From positions 69,691,847-69,755,846 of the forward strand of contig CM055095.1 of assembly GCA_029204225.1 (NCBI GenBank): a stretch of 64,000 bases of DNA, read 5' to 3'. The notes beneath the pieces were generated by a model that saw nothing but the letters and a program-made list of their open reading frames with translations, was not told where the DNA came from and ran no database searches. Of this stretch, positions 58,340 to 64,000 are shown in pieces. The position numbers and the translations under genes are program-made. Within the stretch, counting starts at the first letter, position 1, and each line of letters starts with the position of its first letter. Source of the stretch: Diphasiastrum complanatum (Eukaryota; Streptophyta; Lycopodiopsida; Lycopodiales; Lycopodiaceae).

Positions 58340-59400
58340 GTTTGCTGATTGCTTGTGATACAAGGAGCTGATGGCTCGAGAAAGAACCTTTCTTTTGAAG
58401 GCTGATACCATCAAACAAAGAGGATATAGAATATGTGGGGTGGATTTGCAGTTCAAGTACTCGCTCGTGAATGGCAATGAAACGACTCGATGTTTGCAAA
58501 GGATGGATGGCTAGCCTTGTTACTTGGGTTAGTTTCATTTGCGACAATGCCCACTAGACGCAAGCAGAAAGTCAAAAGTCGGAAAGGGCAATTTCAGGGG
58601 AGATCTTCTATGGAGTAGTTGGTCTTCATTTGGGATGGCTACCTTCCGAACTGAAATTCACTGAGCATGGGTGATATCCAGTGTCAGTTGAGTTTTTCCT
58701 CAAAGGGAAAAGACTAGGATCCTCTTCGAAGATTGGCAACAAGTTAGATCAAGCCATAATCCTAGCAGATGGAAAGCAAAGTGTTGGAAAGGCTTTTGTC
58801 TGAGAACTCTACACTAAGTCCGATTAGCTGATTTTATAAGTGGAGGGGAACTATCACACACACACCTCTCTCTTGGTGCAAATCTTGAATGAAAGTTGAT
58901 CAAAATGGAAGAAAATTCAAGGTGACCTAGCCATACTCACATGAGGAGACTGGCGAACTTTGGACCTAATAAGTTGACAAATTATTGTTGTAAGAAAAAA
59001 AAGCTTGTTATAGGCTTTTCTCTGGACCAGTAATGACGAGAAGACAAATGAGTACACTAACTTGTGTTACGTGTAAAGCAATTGATCAACGAAGGAACTA
59101 TGAAAGTTGAATCTTGCACGAGAGGCATGGTACTTTGAACGAACGCTAAGAGACAATTTGTATTGGAATCGGACTAGCACAAACTAGGTGCTTGTGTCTA
59201 ATTCAAAGAGAGCTACTTGAAGCGAAGAGAGATGTACACTTCTTGATTTGACTCCAAAACTCCGGAGGAAAAAGGGTCATCCAGCAAGACCAAGAAGAAA
59301 GGCAAGTGCTTCTATTGCGGCAAGAAGGGCCATTGGAAGAGTAAATGCCAAAAATTCTTTGCGGAATCTGTCATGCCCACGACTGGTCTTGGGTAGCATG
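58340..59400 (+). pseudogene. Copia gag remnant with intact zinc knuckle
   Basis: Most of the stretch is too broken to read, but 59262-59375 gives SSSKTKKKGKCFYCGKKGH and WKSKCQKFFAE. This is a complete CCHC zinc knuckle (CX2CX4HX4C, 59307-59348) after a Lys-rich linker, the RNA-binding end of copia gag. Confidence 0.75.
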
Positions 59401-60030
59401 TCCACGCTAGGGATCAATTGATTAACAACCTGTAAGTTAATTGTGATTATAAGGGAATTGGGGCCCTTAGGTGTATAAGGTCACAATTAATGGTTGTAGG
59501 CCTAAACTCATGATGGTGGATTTGTATGGATCTATTAGTGAGTCATTGGAGAACTGGATTACGTGGCCCAGATAGGCTACAGAGGTGTTCAATGAGGTTT
59601 CATAGTGCACTACTAGTGGTGCATGGGCCTTGGAGGGTATAGTATATCTATTGGGCTCTCACTAGTGTATCCTTGATTGTGAGACTAATAGTCGTATGCT
59701 GCTGGTGTGATGTCTCATTCCTCCTTAAGATTGATCCATAGCTTGGGGGCTAGATCTGTAGGATTGGTTGGGTTGGTTTGTCCACCATCAGCACCCTTTG
59801 TGGTTGCTTTGTTTTGGCATGCTTAGATAGGATCCTTGGTTTAGGATTTTATAGAATCAGACAAGGAAAAACCTAAGAAAGTTGTAATCTTGTCGACGAA
59901 GGTGAAGTCAAAGACTCTAGCATCTTTATATCAGCATTGTCATCGAATCAAGAGGATCAAGCTTGGTACATTTGGTTCAGTAGCGTGAAAGAGTTGGATA
60001 ATGGTAATGTGTGCAGGATCAAGAGGATAG
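59401..60030 (+). mobile_element. Unreadable part of the same copia (protease expected)
   Basis: It lies between gag and pre-integrase, where protease should be. I cannot find DSGA in any frame. Sequence is present but too diverged, or replaced. Confidence 0.35.
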
Positions 60031-60033
60031 GCA

Positions 60034-60690
60034 TTGTTTACATCCAACTACCTGATGGCAAAAGCAAAACAATCAAGAAGTACTTTACGTATCAGGTTTG
60101 AAGAAATTCTATTTTTTGTTGGTGTCATTACTGATCAAAAGTTGAAAGTAGAGTTTTTTCATGATCGTTGCTTTGTGAAAGACATGAACAAAAAGTTCAA
60201 GGTCATTGCGGATGATATGAGGGAGTCCAAGACCAAATTGTACAGGTTGAATGCTACAACTAAGGGACAAAATGGACTTATCTCATCCATTCCATCGCAA
60301 ACTAAACTGTGGCATAAAAGGCTCGGTGATCGATTGGAAAATAAAATGCATGTTAGATGTGATGTTATCTTTGATGAATCTAAGATATACAAAGATGAGG
60401 ATGCTAAGAAGTTGGACACATCAAGTGGCAAAGATGGTACAGTGAGAATTCTGCTTGATGATGGACTATTTGTTGACATTCCTGATGATGGGAAGATGAA
60501 TGCACCTCATGATGCTGCTACTCAATCTCAGGAGGCAGGTTGGAGAGGCAAGGATAAACCATTTAGTGCTAAGAGGATTGAAGTTGCAGGTGAAAAACCC
60601 AAGGAGAAATGTTTACTGAAGGATCTGAACCTGCACACAAATTCAGATTTGCATGTCTACATGCACAAACGTTGTAGTATAATCATCTAG
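60034..60690 (+). pseudogene. Copia pre-integrase joined in frame to linker; integrase core deleted
   Basis: A 218-codon open frame. Residues about 30-110 are pre-integrase (LKVEFFHDRCFVKDMNKKFK, LYRLNATTKG, SQTKLWHKRLGD). The frame then jumps to RCDVIFDESKIYKDED, which is the segment after integrase, and on to an acidic linker. About 250 residues of integrase core are missing without loss of frame. It ends at TAG after CSIII. Confidence 0.75.
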
Positions 60691-61630
60691 CCTGTCAGAG
60701 GATGACTGCAGGGTCTCGACACTTTGTTGTTTACGAATAAGCACTTGCCAATGGAACAATTAACTCTGTTATGAAGCAAGCCATGGTGAACAAAGTCAGA
60801 TTTGCAACACAGCACAATTGCTCAGTTTTCAAGATCCTAAGGCTATAGCTGAATTTAAGGAAACTAATCTACTTGCAAAACCAGAACTACTCTAAATATG
60901 ATTGAAAAGCATAGACAAGAAACAAGAAACAAAACTACAGCATGTTAGAAGTCCAAGAATCAAGAAACTAACCAGCCTTTTGATTCTTGGATATCCCAAG
61001 AACATCAAGAACTAGAATGTTAGAGAATATGCAAGATTCGTGCCAATTTCTAGCCTATTTACTTTACTTGAATGTTGGCTCCTACATTAATCCACAAGAA
61101 AACAAGAAATCTAATCCACAACTAAGAAAGCAAGAAAACTAATCCACTCTAAATCCACAACCACACACAATATGAATGGAAGGGCATGATCATAGGGGCA
61201 TCACTCAAGAGAACCATCATGATCAAGGAGCTTAGTGTAGCATCAAACTCATGGAAAATCTTTTTATTAAGCATGGAGTAGATACAATGCAAAAAGCTCC
61301 TCTTCACAAAGAGGGAGTCTCTTAAATAAGCAAGAGAGCTCCTTAGGTGACTACCTAGTGGAATTTCCACATTTCACAAATTACAAGTGGAATAATGCTC
61401 TCCACTAGAAGTCACCATGAAAAGGTGGCTCACTCTACTTTCTTTAAGAGGGGTCTACTTGCATTTATTACATTTGCCTAGAAATACTAGTTCCTACATG
61501 GTCATTCCATCTTTCAAGATTCACCATGAGGCTTACACAGTTCTTGCATGTCTTTCTTAGCTAGTATTTCTCGGCTCTCATACTTGACTCTCAGTCTTCA
61601 TTAGTCTCGTCTTCTCAAAGACCTCCTCGG
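60691..61630. other. Insertion with dispersed repeat, otherwise nothing
   Basis: 60915-61020 is the second copy of the dispersed repeat at 48910-49020, with the hairpin near 60952-60990. The remainder has no coding signal. It separates two parts of the same + copia. Confidence 0.5.
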
Positions 61631-61636
61631 TCTAAG

Positions 61637-62760
61637 GTGAGAGGTGCTCTTGAGTTGCTCTGTCCGAGTATCTTGGGGATTCGTCAAAATCAGCCAACGA
61701 GAAAGATGTACCATGGGATACATTTTCACCAAGAAGCCAATCACTTGACAAGAAGCTTGGTGGAGAGTCGCGACATGGATGACTTTCCTGAATCATCCAT
61801 CCAAGAAGAGCTAAGAAGATCAACAAGAGAGAGGAATCAACCTGATTGGTATGGAGCAAATTATGCTCACTTATTTAACATCATTCAAAGCAAAGAACCT
61901 TCGACTTATGATGAAGCGAAAGATGATGACATTTGGGCCAAGGCCATGGAAGAAGAGATGGAGTCAATTGCTAAACATGACACATGGGACTTGGTGGAAT
62001 CACGAATTGGTAAGAAACTGATTAGTTGCAAATGGGTATACAGGACTAAGTATCATGTAGATGGAAGTATAGCAAAGCACAAGGCAAGATCGATGATCAA
62101 GGATTATGCACAAAGTAAAAACATCGACTATGAGGAGACCTTTGCACCAATTTTATGTTTACTTGTTGCTTTAGCTTCACATTTTGGTTGGCCATTGCAT
62201 CAGATGGATGTGAAATCTGCTTTTCTAAATAGTGAGTTAGAAGAAGAGGTGTTCATGGATCAACCTGAGGGCTTTGTAATGAAAGGACGTGAACATAAAG
62301 TATGTCGCTTGAAGGATGTGCTTTATGGTCTCAAATAGGCATTACGTGTATGGTATAGCAGGATTGATACATACTTGAGAACACACTTTGATCCAAACCT
62401 TTATGACTTATGCTTTGATGGTATGATTCCTTTGGTTGCTCTTTATGTTGATGACTTGATTTTTATGGGAACTAATCAAGAGCTGATAAATATTATCAAG
62501 AAGGATCTCATGGATCAATTCAAAATGACAAATCTCAACCTAATGCAATATTGCCTTGGAGTGGAGGTGTGGCAAAAAGGACATGAGGTGGCACTAACAC
62601 AGGTGAAGTATGTCAAAGAGTTGCTGCAAAGGTTCATGTTATAGGATTGCAAGCCAGTGAACACTCTCATTGGGCTAGGTAAAAAGCTTTCTAAGCTTGA
62701 TGAATCACAACCATTTTGATGCTACAATGTATTGATAGTTAGTAGGGAGCTTGGTTTACT
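61637..62760 (+). pseudogene. Ty1/copia RT
   Basis: An open frame to 62338 reads ELRRSTRERNQPDWYGANYA, KAMEEEMESIAKHDTWDLVE, ISCKWVYRTKYHVDGSIAKH, DYEETFAPI, LHQMDVKSAFLNSELEEEVF and CRLKDVLYGLK. A TAG stands at 62336-62338 where Gln is expected (YGLKQA). After the stop, VALYVDDLIFMGTNQELINI keeps YVDD, then YCLGVEVWQKGHEVALTQ to 62641. One early stop and a later break mark it as dead. Confidence 0.93.
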
Positions 62761-63020
62761 TGAGAAGAGGTTTTTATCACTTTTTTTTTTCACAAAAAAC
62801 CACTAGGTTCTCTAATAATTGGCAATTTTCTGACAAAAAGTTCAGACTTACTTCATGGCTATTGAGTGGGCTAGAATGTCTACCTTCCTATTTTTACAAC
62901 ATCCAAAACAGTACATGGATCGTGAAGTTATTGCCGATTTTGTGAAAAACTTATAACTCTCGCCAGATTTTTTTCACAGACTAATTGCAAAATTCTCAAA
63001 TTTTGTCCATTTTTTACACT
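62761..63020. other. Insertion splitting RT from RNase H
   Basis: T-rich sequence with no copia signal. The expected connecting segment is absent here, then homology resumes at about 63040. Confidence 0.5.
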
Positions 63021-63347
63021 GTTAGTTGTTATGCACAGACTAAGAATTCTTGTACTGAGCTTGCCTTACCACGACTAGGCCAGATATATGCTATGTGTTG
63101 GTATGTAGCACCTATGAAAATACATTGGAAGGTATCCAAACACATCTTGCGATATGTCAAAGGCACATTTTACCATGGCTTGATGTACAAGAAGCATAAA
63201 AGTTTAATTGAGTTATATGCAAATTGGGGAGATAATTGTGATGATCGTAGATCTACCACAAGGTTTGTATTCCAGTTTTGTGGCAGTTGTTTTTCTTGGT
63301 CTAGTAAGAAGCAAAGTACAACTGCTTTATCCACAATAGAAGCATAG
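63021..63347 (+). pseudogene. Copia RNase H start
   Basis: Reads HWKVSKHILRYVKGTFYHGL, ELYANWGDNCDDRRSTTRFV and SWSSKKQSTTALSTIEA. The usual YSDSDWAGD first Asp is altered (YANWGDN). The stop follows TIEA, and the remaining RNase H and LTR are not seen. Confidence 0.88.
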
Positions 63348-64000
63348 TATAAGCAAATCTTGGATGAGATGGACATGAAGCAAGGTCAACAACAACCTAG
63401 GCCATGCATCGCTTGTCAAAGTAAAATCCATATGTATACTATATTTTGGTTCTTAGAAATACAGTTGCTATGTGAGCTTGGTGTGGCAGAGTGCTTTTTG
63501 TGTATGTTACTATATTGCATGATTAGTGTTTCAAATGAATTTTAACTTTTGTCTCAAATAAGGCATTGATTTGCATCAAATATGATAGCATGGCCTTGAT
63601 CAACAATTCGACTGATTGATAATAAGTTCTAATTGAGCAGAGTTGGAACATATAGAACATTGTCGATATGTCGAGATGAACCATTATTGAGTCTAATGGT
63701 GACTGTTCATTTACCTTTGATTCTAAGAGGGCTAAAGTCTCTAAGATAAATAGTAATGTCATGATGTGATGAAGAAAAATGTTTGAACCAATCTTGTCGA
63801 GATGTCATATGATGATGTCACACTAGAGTTGAGATACCAACATTTAGAATCTGAATCGTTGTTTGATTCAGCTATAAATAGCTTTGGGTTAGATTTGTCT
63901 TCAAAAGCATCAATGACTGCAGTATGAACCTATTGGTTCTTGTTTTCAAGAATTATGTAGTACTTTATATCATGTCCTTCCTTCTTACAATACTTGTAGA
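63348..64000 (-). pseudogene. Ty1/copia zinc knuckle and protease remnant
   Basis: On the minus strand from the window edge, YKYCKKEGHDIKYY is a damaged zinc knuckle. WYLNSSVTSSY is the protease site, with the catalytic Asp (DSGAT) now Asn. SRHIDNVLYVPTLLN and LLSISRIVDQGHAIIFDANQ follow down to about 63560. The element continues beyond the window to the right. Below 63560 nothing is readable. Confidence 0.75.

Noticed and set aside
1..64000. Search by eye for tRNA genes, rRNA, CRISPR arrays or bacterial operons
   Set aside because: None seen. The tRNA-related sequences are retroelement primer-binding sites of 13-15 bases.

Overview
The window reads as nuclear DNA of a plant with a large, repeat-rich genome. 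The evidence is one intron-rich host gene of plant type surrounded by many decayed Ty1/copia elements, a chromodomain Ty3/gypsy element, LINE and hAT remnants, long AT-rich spacers and dinucleotide microsatellites. The gene's introns, one of them about 16 kb and full of transposons, would suit a gymnosperm, fern or lycophyte. That placement is inference; no marker settles the species. I saw no tRNA, rRNA or CRISPR.

Layout. 1-4.86 kb: a + strand copia element (integrase, broken RT, RNase H, 3' LTR) with an inverted LTR plus leader lodged in its RT. It sits next to the gag of an older minus-strand copia (4.86-5.22 kb, LTR from 5.29 kb). 6.86-10.23 kb: copia gag and protease running straight into about 1.5 kb of open sequence that is not copia, with a similar-looking ORF further on. 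11.5-14.2 kb: a low-complexity minus-strand coding remnant and two degenerate tandem arrays. 15.5-16.5 kb: minus-strand copia gag-protease. 17.7-18.3 kb: a decayed DNA methyltransferase of bacterial amino-methylase type, the most unusual item here.

21.9-41.3 kb: a host gene on the minus strand for an AAK1/GAK-like (NAK family) Ser/Thr kinase. Six exons at 38.3-41.3 kb join into one frame across five short introns, one of them GC-AG. The likely last exon lies about 16 kb away at 21.9-22.3 kb. The interval holds a + copia, a minus copia split by a gypsy chromovirus and a LINE 5' half, a hAT fragment and another minus copia with its 3' LTR.

42-64 kb: again transposons. A + copia 5' LTR, PBS and gag (43.7-46.2 kb); two copies of one copia family arranged tail-outward (46.35-53.83 kb) with an internally duplicated RT; microsatellites near 54.8 and 55.2 kb; a + copia with a repeat-rich LTR and leader and an in-frame integrase deletion (56.8-63.3 kb); and a minus copia protease fragment at the right edge. 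Apart from the kinase, nothing looks like an intact host gene. All the elements carry stops, frameshifts or deletions.
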